The notes below the pieces were generated by a model. That model was not told the origin of the DNA and made no database searches. It saw only the letters and a program-made list of their open reading frames with translations. From Cohnella sp. CFH 77786 (GTDB lineage: Bacteria > Bacillota > Bacilli > Paenibacillales > Paenibacillaceae), in NCBI RefSeq assembly GCF_019400745.1, contig NZ_WJIB01000008.1, positions 186,001-250,000 on the forward strand: a stretch of 64,000 bases of DNA, written 5' to 3'. Of this stretch, positions 53,180 to 61,610 are shown piece after piece. Both the position numbers and the translations under genes were made by a program. Positions within the stretch are counted from its first letter, which is position 1. Each line of letters begins with the position of its first letter.

Positions 53180-54118
53180 TCACTTCCTGCGTTCAACTTG
53201 GAAGGACATCGAGAAACTCGAGCCTCCCTCGCCGCGGACCGACCAGTTCCACTGTCCGGACGTGGTGTTCCCGGATACGTGCCAAGTCCAGGTGATCAAG
53301 CCGGAATCGTCCGCGACGGCATTTCCCAAATGTTTGGCTTGACTGTTCCCGCTCTTGTACAATACAGTCAGATCCAACACCGCGCCGGGCCGGGTGCGCA
53401 GAACCAATGTCGCTTTCCTTCCCGGCCGGACGGGGTTCGGCTCCAAGGAAACGAACGATACGTCCAGCGTGTTCCCGTCCGGATTCAGCTGCACGGCCCG
53501 AGATGGGGAACCGCCGGACCAAACTCTCTCGCGGGCGGACGCCCGAATCGCCAGCGGCTGTCCGCTGAAGGGTACTCGAAACGGAAGCCGGTATTCCGCT
53601 TCCATCGTGAGATAAGCTTCCGCAGCGTCGCCCTGGCGGGGGAGATCGACGGAAGTCACCCGGAAGCGCGCGGCGTCCAGCACCTTCGAATCCGCCAATT
53701 GCAACGCCAGTTGTCCCATGGCCGCCTTCGCCGCTTCCTCCTCCGGCGACCAGTCGCCTTCCGAAATGGCTTCCGCCCAATCGCGAAGAGGGGAAGGCAG
53801 CATCGGACCGATTTCGCCGACCGTTTCCCTGACCCCATTCAACTTGTCCCTCCAGGACGGTTCACGTTCATCCTGAGCCGGTTGCTCCGTTTCTTTCAGA
53901 AGCGAGACCGGATACCAGACGGAAGCCGTCAGCCGGACCGTTTGAGCGACAGCCCCATGCAGCGCCATCGCCGTTATCGAAGTTTTTACGAGAAAAATGA
54001 GGAAGAATACGAGCAGGAGAAAGACCGGCATCACAAGCGCCGTTTCCAGCGTGACGCCGCCCCGTTCTCCCGCAAGGCGATCATTGGTAAGAGCTGTCCG
54101 CCGTATAAGCCGCTTCAT
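53180..54118 (-). CDS. TadE-like pseudopilin
   Basis: 312 residues. The N-terminal ERGGVTLETALVMPVFLLLVFFLIFL has a prepilin-like Gly-Gly-Val-Thr-Leu-Glu site at about 19-24 with a single hydrophobic helix. The rest is an extracytoplasmic domain with a beta-rich C-terminal part of about 130 residues (VQLNPDGNTLDVSFVSLE...), perhaps an Ig-like module. The gene overlaps the TadG-like gene by 38 bases. It probably initiates or caps the Flp fibre. Confidence 0.78.
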   Translation of the reverse strand: MKRLIRRTALTNDRLAGERGGVTLETALVMPVFLLLVFFLIFLVKTSITAMALHGAVAQTVRLTASVWYPVSLLKETEQPAQDEREPSWRDKLNGVRETVGEIGPMLPSPLRDWAEAISEGDWSPEEEAAKAAMGQLALQLADSKVLDAARFRVTSVDLPRQGDAAEAYLTMEAEYRLPFRVPFSGQPLAIRASARERVWSGGSPSRAVQLNPDGNTLDVSFVSLEPNPVRPGRKATLVLRTRPGAVLDLTVLYKSGNSQAKHLGNAVADDSGLITWTWHVSGNTTSGQWNWSVRGEGGSSFSMSFQVERRK

Positions 54119-56615
54119 AACGGTTTCCTTTCACCGTGCCTCCCAATCGGCCCGTTCTTCCGATCGCCTTCATCAGACCCGGAAAAAACCAAAGCCTGAG
54201 CGATGCGGTTCCTTCCGCGCTCACATAGGTGTACGCCTGCGAGAAATCGAGGCCCGTGCGGTACTCCATGACCGCAATCGAGCGGGATAAGCCGTTCGGC
54301 GAATCTCCGTGCAACAGATAGAACAGCCTCAAATAATCCGCATAGTTCGTCTCGACGTTCAGATATTTGGATAACGGGACCGAGTCCCGCTCCAGAAGCG
54401 AGTGTATATCTTGTACCGCGGCACGCAAGCCATAGAGGAGAGCGGCCGCGAGTATCAACAGGGGATGCCCCATGCCGCGGCATTCAACCAGTCCTTCCAT
54501 CGTCCGGACGGCGAGCCGGAAAGCGAAAATTTCCCCATATGCCGCCGCGATATTGCCCGAAGGATTGGCGAAACCGTAGAGTACGTATTCCGCCTCCTGG
54601 CTCGTCAGCGCCAGCTCCGCTTCTCCTCCACCCAATAACTGCTTCACTTGGGCAGGGGAGTACCGGGACAACCGGCCGTGAACGTATTCCGAGAAATAAA
54701 GCGAATCCCGGAGTCCGGTAACAGCTCCCTCCAAGGCATCCAACATCCCGTTAGAGCCTTCCATGGCCCGGTCTCTCTCTTCGGCAGCACTCTCCGTTCC
54801 ACTCGCTAAACCCTTTTCCTCTCCGCTCCCGAAGCTCTCCGCTCCACTCGCTAAACCTCTTCCCTCTCTGCCCCCGAAGCTCTCCGCTCCACTCTCCACT
54901 CCACCCCCGAAACCGCTCTCCGTTCTTGTTCCGCTCTCCGTTCCTGTTCCGGTTTCGCTTTCCGTGCCACTCTCATTTCCGCTCTCGGTTCCCAGATTCC
55001 GGTTGAATTCCGCATTCTCGCGGGACAACCGGTCCGCCTTGCGGAACGCTTCCCGTTCCTCCGGCGTACCTTGCGCGTTTCCGATCCCTCCGAGAAGCCG
55101 GTTCCATCCGGACCATTCCGCATCGGCCTCCTTCTCCAGCGACTTGCGTTCGCCATCCTGCGCCCGGTGTTCGCGGAAAGATGCCCGCCGAGCCCCAATG
55201 ACGCTGCCGTTCGGGCCATACGCTTCCGCGAAACCGTTCAACGCGGCCTGCAGCCGGCCGGCAGCCTGTCGAAGCGCGCCTTCCATCCCCGTGGAAGACG
55301 GAGCGCCGGAAACCGCAGACGAAGCGTTCACGGCTTCGGCTCCCAAACTCGCGCCCCGGTCTCTTTGCAAGGCAAGCTCGGTCTCGCAAGTCGCGAAGAA
55401 CGCTTCCGGAAGAACGAGCTGCCGCGCCGTTAGGCGGATATCCGCGATCGTCCGCACTTTGCCCGCATCCACCTTTTCGACATCCCCTCCGCCTGCCGCC
55501 ATTCCCGGCGCCCCTTGACCCACTGCCCCCGATGCCCCCTGATCCGACAGTTCCCCCGAGCCTTCCGCCGACGCCGCCTCCGCCGCGAGTCTCCGCATCT
55601 CCTCATTCTCGGCCCGTGCCCTTCGCAACGCCTCCGCCGCCTTGCCGTAGGCCTGTTCGGCATCGGCGCGAACCCGGCCTCCCGCTTCCGACAAGGCTGA
55701 GGCCAAAGATCTTGCGCTCGATTCGTATGCGGCGATGACGGCCGTATACTTCCTTACGCGGACTTTGGCAGGCGGGCCGGGAGGCATCTCGTCCTCCAGC
55801 CGCTTGGCGACGTAATCCGCATACCGCATGGCGGCGTCCGCCGCATGTCGGACCTCGCCTGCGGGCAGACTGCCCCCCAGAGAAACGGGAGGGTAAGGCG
55901 CGAGTTCCCGGAGCAACGTAAGCTCCCGTTCCCCCGCCTTCCCCTGAATTTCCAACGCTTGATCAAGCGCAGCCTCCCGCCGGTCATACGCCTTGCGCAT
56001 CTTTTCCAGCAGATCGACCGTATCGGCTGCTTCCTTCAAGGCCGGGGAGACACCCCTAAAACGGCCCGCGAGCTCCAGCGCCAAATCGATGGGCGCCTTA
56101 TACTTCATCTCTTCCAGCACTTGCCGGCGGAACACCTCGTGGTCGCCGAGCGGACGGCTCTCGGTGACGTCGGTCTCGGTCCAATCCGCATCGAGGTAAG
56201 GGAAAGCACCGCCGTTTTCCCGACCTCCCCAGTGTCCTTCCGCCGCGGTCCGAAACAGCTCCCGTCCGTCTTCCCCTCCCCGGACGAACAAGCCATAACG
56301 GTCGTAGACAACCGGATCGAAAGAAGAGAGCACCGACCGGGCGCCCGACTGGACGGCCAGCTCGGCTTGCTTGCGGAATGCCGCGATCCGGGAGAAGTCG
56401 ATGAGCAGCGCCGTGAGCAAGACGAACGCGGCCGTAACCGTGATGAAATAAACAGATACGCTTCCGGTGTACGAATGCACGAACGAATGGACGGCTTCAC
56501 CTGATTCCCTCATCGCTTGTCTCCCAACGCATCCGCCGCCTTGTCGCGCGAGGGATTCCCTCATCGCTTGCTTCCCAGCACATTGGCCGCCTTGTGCCGC
56601 GAGGGATTCCCTCAT
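54081..56615 (-). CDS. TadG-like pilus assembly protein with triplicated start region
   Basis: 844 residues from the first ATG (56615), which overlaps the stop of the preceding tadE gene (TGATG). Two more in-frame ATGs with the same ribosome binding site occur at 56564 and 56513, because a 51-bp segment is present three times. The original start is probably 56513, giving MRESGEAVHSFVHSYTGSVS followed by a membrane helix (VYFITVTAAFVLLTALLIDF). After it comes TadG/TadE-type sequence (IAAFRKQAELAVQSGARSVLSSFD), then a long Ala/Glu-rich helical region and a Ser/Gly/Glu-rich stretch (repeats of GLASGAESFG), and a C-terminal domain of about 230 residues. It may span the thick envelope. Confidence 0.75.
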   Translation of the reverse strand: MRESLAAQGGQCAGKQAMRESLARQGGGCVGRQAMRESGEAVHSFVHSYTGSVSVYFITVTAAFVLLTALLIDFSRIAAFRKQAELAVQSGARSVLSSFDPVVYDRYGLFVRGGEDGRELFRTAAEGHWGGRENGGAFPYLDADWTETDVTESRPLGDHEVFRRQVLEEMKYKAPIDLALELAGRFRGVSPALKEAADTVDLLEKMRKAYDRREAALDQALEIQGKAGERELTLLRELAPYPPVSLGGSLPAGEVRHAADAAMRYADYVAKRLEDEMPPGPPAKVRVRKYTAVIAAYESSARSLASALSEAGGRVRADAEQAYGKAAEALRRARAENEEMRRLAAEAASAEGSGELSDQGASGAVGQGAPGMAAGGGDVEKVDAGKVRTIADIRLTARQLVLPEAFFATCETELALQRDRGASLGAEAVNASSAVSGAPSSTGMEGALRQAAGRLQAALNGFAEAYGPNGSVIGARRASFREHRAQDGERKSLEKEADAEWSGWNRLLGGIGNAQGTPEEREAFRKADRLSRENAEFNRNLGTESGNESGTESETGTGTESGTRTESGFGGGVESGAESFGGREGRGLASGAESFGSGEEKGLASGTESAAEERDRAMEGSNGMLDALEGAVTGLRDSLYFSEYVHGRLSRYSPAQVKQLLGGGEAELALTSQEAEYVLYGFANPSGNIAAAYGEIFAFRLAVRTMEGLVECRGMGHPLLILAAALLYGLRAAVQDIHSLLERDSVPLSKYLNVETNYADYLRLFYLLHGDSPNGLSRSIAVMEYRTGLDFSQAYTYVSAEGTASLRLWFFPGLMKAIGRTGRLGGTVKGNRYEAAYTADSSYQ

Positions 56616-56655
56616 CACTTGTCTCCCAGCACGTCCGCCGCCTTGTCCCGCTCCG
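56503..56655. repeat. 51-bp triplication across the tadE/tadG junction
   Basis: GATTCCCTCATCGCTTGTCT begins at 56503, a close copy at 56554 and another at 56605, each 51 bases long (to 56655). On the minus strand each copy holds the end of tadE (AAGGCGGCGGACGTGCTGGG form), GGGAGACAAG and ATGAGGGAATC. The copy at 56605-56655 is the one used by tadE, the copy at 56503 the one joined to the tadG body. Confidence 0.93.
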
Positions 56656-57304
56656 CCGCCGCGCCTTCGCCTTTGGTTTTCCATTTGGCCTGGTAATAAC
56701 GGACCGTCTCGAACGTTCGCACCCACTCGGCCGGCTCCGTCACGACCGCCGATACCGAGACTGACGTTCTCCCGCGGGTCGTACCCCGAAAACGAAGCAA
56801 CGGAGCCGGGATGCGCCCGCCTTCGGCCTCCACGGAAACTTCGCGGAGCAACAGCCGATTGCGGTAATCCATCCTTCCGGCGAGAGCGGCGGGCAGAGAA
56901 TCGGCGGCTTGACGCAGTTTCTTCTCCGCGAGCGAACCTCCGTCCCCACCCCCCTGTGCATGGCCGCCGATCCGTACTCCGGATTCGCCTCCGGCGGTTT
57001 CCCACCCGAACAACCCGGCAAGCAGAGCATCGTCTTTCAAACGCCAATACAAGCCGTCGTAACCGCCTGCCGGGTACGCTCCCGTGCGGACATCGGCGGA
57101 AGAGTGAGACCAGGCGAAGGCCGCCCTTTCGCTTCCCGCGGAAGCGGAATAGTAGAGCGCGGCTTGCTCCATCATCACGAGCGAGAACAGGATCAGCAGG
57201 AAGGTCAGCAGCAGGACCCACGGAAAAACCATGGAAGCCTCCAGCGTTATCGACCCATTCTCGCCTCTCCATAAACGGGGAATCTTGCTCCAGAAACCGG
57301 CCAT
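56615..57304 (-). CDS. tadE: TadE-like pseudopilin
   Basis: 229 residues. GENGSITLEASMVFPWVLLLTFLLILFSLVMME is the class of TadE N-terminus with a prepilin-like site (Gly-Ser-Ile-Thr-Leu-Glu) and one membrane helix. The extracytoplasmic part is beta-rich (YRNRLLLREVSVEAEGGRIP, RGRTSVSVSAVVTEPAEWVR). GGGAGGAG precedes the ATG. Its stop overlaps the start of the TadG-like gene, and its last 17 codons are copied twice downstream. Confidence 0.82.
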   Translation of the reverse strand: MAGFWSKIPRLWRGENGSITLEASMVFPWVLLLTFLLILFSLVMMEQAALYYSASAGSERAAFAWSHSSADVRTGAYPAGGYDGLYWRLKDDALLAGLFGWETAGGESGVRIGGHAQGGGDGGSLAEKKLRQAADSLPAALAGRMDYRNRLLLREVSVEAEGGRIPAPLLRFRGTTRGRTSVSVSAVVTEPAEWVRTFETVRYYQAKWKTKGEGAAAERDKAADVLGDK

Positions 57305-57325
57305 TCGTCCGCTCCTCCCGCGCTC

Positions 57326-57532
57326 CTATTCGAATATCGTACCGGCCTTCTCCTCGGCGGTTCCCATCAAATCCCGCAAAAATTGCATGATCCAATCCTT
57401 AAACAGTATGGCGACCAAAATCAGCACGGCCGCGATCAGCACGATCTCGAGCGTACCGATCCCGTCCTCCTCCTTCCAGAAACGCGCCGTGCCTCCGAAA
57501 GCGAACTTCTTCATACGTTTCAGCCATTTCAT
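57326..57532 (-). CDS. Flp-type pilin (Flp1-like)
   Basis: 68 residues: a basic leader of about 20 residues, then KEEDGIGTLEIVLIAAVLIL with Gly-Ile-Gly-Thr-Leu-Glu at the predicted cleavage site and a single hydrophobic helix, then a short amphipathic tail (DLMGTAEEKAGTIFE). This is the pattern of Gram-positive Flp1-like major pilins. It lies between tadC and tadE and is the likely fibre subunit cut by TadV. GGGAGGG precedes the ATG. Confidence 0.85.
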   Translation of the reverse strand: MKWLKRMKKFAFGGTARFWKEEDGIGTLEIVLIAAVLILVAILFKDWIMQFLRDLMGTAEEKAGTIFE

Positions 57533-57556
57533 CCTCGAACACCCTCCCTGAATGAA

Positions 57557-58396
57557 CTACATCATGAATATTGCAGGCGCGCCTACCAGAACGATGATCA
57601 GCAGAAAAATAACCGCCAAAGGAAACGCCAGCCGGGAAGAAGCCTGCTCGCCGAGCGTTCGGGCCGCCGCCTTGCGTTTCTCCCACATTTGGCGCGTGAG
57701 ATCGCGAAGCGCGGGCACGAACTCTTCTCCTCCCCGTCTCGCGTTCATGAGCAGCACGGCGGCGAACAGCTTCGCCTCCGGAATGGCGCAGCGCCTTCCG
57801 AATTCCTCCATGGCCAGGCTCATGCTCTCTCCCCGTTCCATGGCCGACAAAGCGGCAAACAGCTCGTCGTACAGGGGATGCTTGGCCGCCGGCCGCCCGT
57901 CCAGGCATCGAACCAATGCCCGGCGGACATGCTCCCCGGCGCTCACGAGCACGAGCAGCCGGCTCAAGAAAACGGGCAACTCCATGATCAAGTTCTGCCT
58001 GCGGCTCTCCACTTTCCGGTTCAAATCGCGCGCCCGGAGTGCGGGCAGGCAAATCCCGATCAGCGTTCCCACCCATCCGACTCCCGGGTTGCCGGCAACC
58101 GCGGCTATCGCCCAAGCCGCCAGCAAAGCGGCGTAGGCCAAAGCCGCAGCCTCCGCGGTCCACCTCAGCAATCTCTCCGGCGTGCATCCGCCTTCCAGCA
58201 CGGCCAACCAGATCCGGGGACGCTGCAGCAACGGCTGCAGTCGTTCGAACATCCCGCTCCGCCGCAGCACCTCGAGAAACGGACGCTTTCCATCAAGAAT
58301 CTCTCCTCTGTGGTTAGCCGGACGCTTCCTCAAGCTCCAAATCAAAAGTCCGACATACAGCGACGCCAAGGCCCCAAACACGATGCCGCTCGTCAT
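57557..58396 (-). CDS. tadC: Tad inner-membrane platform protein TadC
   Basis: 279 residues, T2SS-F fold: the GspF-type helical segment LPVFLSRLLVLVSAGEHVRRALVRC (about 145-170) with MERGESMSLAMEEFGRRCAIPE, and three or four membrane segments at the N-terminus, centre and C-terminus. It forms the assembly platform with TadB. It starts 3 bases after tadB. Confidence 0.87.
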   Translation of the reverse strand: MTSGIVFGALASLYVGLLIWSLRKRPANHRGEILDGKRPFLEVLRRSGMFERLQPLLQRPRIWLAVLEGGCTPERLLRWTAEAAALAYAALLAAWAIAAVAGNPGVGWVGTLIGICLPALRARDLNRKVESRRQNLIMELPVFLSRLLVLVSAGEHVRRALVRCLDGRPAAKHPLYDELFAALSAMERGESMSLAMEEFGRRCAIPEAKLFAAVLLMNARRGGEEFVPALRDLTRQMWEKRKAAARTLGEQASSRLAFPLAVIFLLIIVLVGAPAIFMM

Positions 58397-58399
58397 CCG

Positions 58400-59140
58400 T
58401 TAGACCTCGATGTTCATGATCCGAACCATCCACCAGCAGCATAGCCCCAGAAGCAGCAAGCAAGCGGCCGTCAGCAGCCATCCGATCCCTTGGCGCAGCG
58501 GCGCCATATACTCCGGAGCGAAGAAGCCGAGCAATCCGATGAACGCAAAGGGCATGACCATCATGATCCGGGATTCGAACCGTTTTTGCGCCACCAAGAC
58601 CGTTACTTCCAGCTCCACCTCCATCTTCTCCGCGATGAGCTGCGACGTCCGGCGGACGATCTCGACCAGGTCTCCTCCGGCGCGCTTGCAGACGGCGAAC
58701 GCTTCGGCGAAGCTGCGGACCTCCTCCAAGCCGGACCGTCGGGCGAAATCCTGCAGCAGGGGCTCGAGAGGCTCGCCGTTGCGAAGGCGGTTCGACAACG
58801 CGCGCAGCTCCCGGATCAAATCCGAACGGGTATCGGCCACGAGCAGCGCGAGGTCGCTCTCCAGCGACAGAAAAGCGTTCTCGACGGACCTTCCGGCCGA
58901 CAGCAGCGAAGACAAGGCTTGCAGCATTTCCTTGAATTGGAGGCGCAGCTTGGATCTGCGTCTGATCAGCAGCCGGTTCCGCAGCATTCTCGGGTACAGC
59001 AACCCCGCGGGCGAGGCGGCAGCCGATAGGACGGGATGCCGGAAGATCAGCCACGCGGCGGCGAAACAGGCGACGCAGCCGGCGACGATCGCGAAGATCC
59101 GCTGGCTTCGGCTAAGTTCAAGCCTATCGTAATCCGTCAT
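58400..59140 (-). CDS. tadB: Tad inner-membrane platform protein TadB
   Basis: 246 residues from ATG 59140 (GGAGGAGG upstream), overlapping the tadA stop by 4 bases. T2SS-F domain with LRLQFKEMLQALSSLLSAGRSVENAF (about 62) and EVRSFAEAFAVCKRAGGDLVEIV, flanked by membrane helices at the N-terminus and two at the C-terminus. Partner of TadC. Confidence 0.87.
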   Translation of the reverse strand: MTDYDRLELSRSQRIFAIVAGCVACFAAAWLIFRHPVLSAAASPAGLLYPRMLRNRLLIRRRSKLRLQFKEMLQALSSLLSAGRSVENAFLSLESDLALLVADTRSDLIRELRALSNRLRNGEPLEPLLQDFARRSGLEEVRSFAEAFAVCKRAGGDLVEIVRRTSQLIAEKMEVELEVTVLVAQKRFESRIMMVMPFAFIGLLGFFAPEYMAPLRQGIGWLLTAACLLLLGLCCWWMVRIMNIEV

Positions 59141-60375
59141 GCCGGGTCCTCCTCCGGGAATCCCGCGAAGCGGAGCTTTCGAACGTCCGCCAGCCGGCCG
59201 ACGCGCGCAAGCCTCCCGATCACGCGTCCATTCCGTTCCCCTTCTTCTGCGAACCGGAATAACGGCCTGAGTTCCACTTCGCCTCTGCGCATCCCCGCCA
59301 CCTCGCAAATGTCCGTCACCCTCCGACTGCCGTCGCGAAACCGGCTCACGTGAACGATCACGTCGATCGCGGACGCGATCTGCTTCCTGACCACCTGCAC
59401 GGGCAGGTCGGCGCCGCTGAGCACCATCGTTTCCAGCCGCGAAATCATATCCTTCGGACTGTTGGCATGTCCCGTGGACAAGCTGCCGTCGTGCCCGGTA
59501 TTCATCGCCTGAAGCATATCCAGCGCCTCCGTTCCGCGGACTTCGCCGACGATGATCCGGTTGGGCCTCATCCGCAGGGATGCCCGGATCAACTCCGCCG
59601 TGGATATCCGTCCTTTCCCTTCGCTGTTGGCGTTGCGGGTCTCCAGGGAAACGAGGTTGGACGCCCCGCGAAGCCGAAGCTCCGCCGCGTCTTCGATGGT
59701 GATGATCCGTTCCCCCGCGGGGATCCACTCCGACAAAGCGTTCAGGAACGTCGTTTTCCCCGATCCCGTCCCTCCGCTGACGAAGAGATTGTACTTGGCG
59801 GCCACCAGCGTCCGCAGCGAATTCGCCGCTTCTTCGCTCAGGGCGCCCGCGGCCAGCAGATCCTTCATGCCGAGCGGGCGTTCCGGGAACCGCCGGATCG
59901 TGACGCTCGGCCCCTTCAGCGCCACGGGCGGGAGCACGACATGGACGCGCGATCCGTCCGGCAGCCGGGCGTCCACGATGGGAGAAGCTTCGTTCACCAT
60001 CCGGTTCACGCGGCCCACGATGCTCTGGATCAGATCTTCCAACCGCTCGGGGGTCTCGAAAGCGATGCCGGACAACATAAGTTCTCCTTGACGTTCGATA
60101 TAAATCTCGTCGTACCGGTTGATCATGATTTCCGTAATCGCCGGATCCTCCAGCAGCGGCTGTAGCGCGTCGAGCCCCCGGAACGAGTGGAACAGCCGCT
60201 CGACAACCGCTTTGCGCTGGGCTGCGGTCAGCCGTCTGGCCCGCTCCTTCCGGAACAGCTCCGTTTCGATCAGCCTCCGGAGCTCTTCGTCGGAAACCGC
60301 GGCGTCCCAGGCCAGCCTGGAGCGGATGCCTTCCCGCATTTCGGACAATTCTCCCGGCGTCAAGGTCTCCGCCAT
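59137..60375 (-). CDS. tadA: Tad pilus assembly ATPase TadA/CpaF
   Basis: 412 residues of the secretion ATPase family. Walker A is FVSGGTGSGKTTFLNAL (about 205), the Asp box ERIITIEDAAEL, Walker B RMRPNRIIVGEVRGTEALDML (about 272) and the His box NTGHDGSLSTGHANSP. The N-terminal domain carries DALQPLLEDPAITEIMINRYDEIYIE, typical of CpaF. It powers Flp pilus assembly at the TadBC platform. AGGAGGAGG precedes the ATG. Confidence 0.94.
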   Translation of the reverse strand: MAETLTPGELSEMREGIRSRLAWDAAVSDEELRRLIETELFRKERARRLTAAQRKAVVERLFHSFRGLDALQPLLEDPAITEIMINRYDEIYIERQGELMLSGIAFETPERLEDLIQSIVGRVNRMVNEASPIVDARLPDGSRVHVVLPPVALKGPSVTIRRFPERPLGMKDLLAAGALSEEAANSLRTLVAAKYNLFVSGGTGSGKTTFLNALSEWIPAGERIITIEDAAELRLRGASNLVSLETRNANSEGKGRISTAELIRASLRMRPNRIIVGEVRGTEALDMLQAMNTGHDGSLSTGHANSPKDMISRLETMVLSGADLPVQVVRKQIASAIDVIVHVSRFRDGSRRVTDICEVAGMRRGEVELRPLFRFAEEGERNGRVIGRLARVGRLADVRKLRFAGFPEEDPA

Positions 60376-60405
60376 CGCCTCCTCCTCCTATCCCGCGTCA
60401 ACCGT

Positions 60406-61461
60406 CTATGCCCATTTGTCCAGCAACGAATCCAATGCCCCGCTGAAAGCGGCGGCCGCGAACACCCTTCCGGGATCGTCCATGCCTTTCCATTGGGGGA
60501 CGTAAGGGAGAACCGCCTCCGGCGGCGCGGGCAGGGTCCATCGGTTCAACATCGTCGCGTGCCCTTTGTTCAGGACGAACGAAACGCGTCCGAGCGGCTC
60601 CGCCCCGCGTTCCCGCCAATAGCCGAGCAAACGCTCGGTCTTTCCGAGATTTTGCCAATCGTCCGCCACCAGCCATAAAACCTTATCGCTCATTCCGATC
60701 AGCTTGGCATGCCATTCGCCGATGCCGCTGTCCGGGTCCGCGACCACGAGATCGTACCTTCCCGACTGCCGGATGCTCCCCAACAGGGATTCCAGCGAAT
60801 CCGGCGTCATCGCCGCCCGTTCGCCCGGATGGTCCGGGGCGTCGATGATGTCCGCCCTCAAGTAGGAATGGTGGCGGACGTTCCGCGCCAAATGCTCGGG
60901 GAACCGCTCCGGGTCCGTCTGGAAAGCGTACAGCAGCCTCGAAAGGCTGTCCGGTTCCCCGGTCCCGAACAGGCGGGAAGTCACATTGAGCGACTCGAGG
61001 TTCAGATACAGCGTCCGCCGGCCCCGCTCGCCGGCCTGGCGGACCAAATTCAGCGCCGCCGTCGTCTTGCCGGCTCCCCCCGTCGCCGAGAATACGGTGA
61101 GGATCCTGCAGCCCCCTTGCGAGGCCGGCGCAGCATCCGCCAGCAAGCCTCGGATGCCGGCCGCCACGCCGGGCAGCGGCTGGTACAGGTTCAGCTCGGG
61201 CCACGCGCCGCCGGTTTCCCCGGCATCTTCCACCAATGCCGCCGTTCGCGCCGACGCCTGAAGCCAGGCGCCCGCCTGGCGAAGCAGCGCCGGACGGCCG
61301 ATCAGCGCGTCGATGCCGCCGGGCTCCTGAAGCCGCAGCCTGAGCGCCGTCTCGTGGGTAAACACCGACGTCTCCCACCCGGGCTCCGTTTCACGCAAAT
61401 ATTCCGAGAGCCGCGCGGCATACTCCCGATTCGGAATCGCGAGCACGATTTTCCGGGTCAT
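60406..61461 (-). CDS. CpaE/TadZ-like MinD-family ATPase
   Basis: 351 residues. An N-terminal pseudo-receiver-like domain (about 1-115, IVLAIPNREYAARLSEYLRE) is followed by a MinD/ParA-type domain with the P-loop FSATGGAGKTTAALNLV (about 130). The usual signature Lys just before GG (KGGxGKT) is replaced by Thr, as in some non-canonical TadZ proteins. LYLNLESLNVTSRLFG and DLVVADPDSGIGEWHAKLI are the switch regions. TadZ/CpaE localise the pilus machine. First gene of the operon. Confidence 0.82.
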   Translation of the reverse strand: MTRKIVLAIPNREYAARLSEYLRETEPGWETSVFTHETALRLRLQEPGGIDALIGRPALLRQAGAWLQASARTAALVEDAGETGGAWPELNLYQPLPGVAAGIRGLLADAAPASQGGCRILTVFSATGGAGKTTAALNLVRQAGERGRRTLYLNLESLNVTSRLFGTGEPDSLSRLLYAFQTDPERFPEHLARNVRHHSYLRADIIDAPDHPGERAAMTPDSLESLLGSIRQSGRYDLVVADPDSGIGEWHAKLIGMSDKVLWLVADDWQNLGKTERLLGYWRERGAEPLGRVSFVLNKGHATMLNRWTLPAPPEAVLPYVPQWKGMDDPGRVFAAAAFSGALDSLLDKWA

Positions 61462-61486
61462 CCCATCCCTCCATCCGCCGGAAAAA

Positions 61487-61527
61487 CAAAAAAACCGCAA
61501 ACCCCGGCACAGGCCGGAATTTGCGGT
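61487..61527 (-). terminator. Intrinsic terminator/attenuator in the leader of the Tad operon
   Basis: Minus strand: ACCGCAAA/TTTGCGGT stem with inner CCGG/CCGG, then TTTTTTTGTTTTT. It lies downstream of a good promoter (61563-61591) and 26 bases before the first Tad gene, so it interrupts the leader transcript; it also could end the esterase transcript. Confidence 0.8.
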
Positions 61528-61562
61528 GCTTCCGCTTTTCCAAGTCAATTTAACGTATCGAA

Positions 61563-61591
61563 ATCATACCACGATCTTCCAACCCCGTCAA
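61563..61591 (-). promoter_or_regulatory. Promoter of the Tad operon leader
   Basis: Minus strand TTGACG (61591-61586), 17-base spacer ending in TGG, then TATGAT (61568-61563), an extended -10. Transcription would start near 61557, about 30 bases before the leader hairpin. Confidence 0.65.
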
Positions 61592-61610
61592 CGTCATTCG
61601 ACGGACAGGA

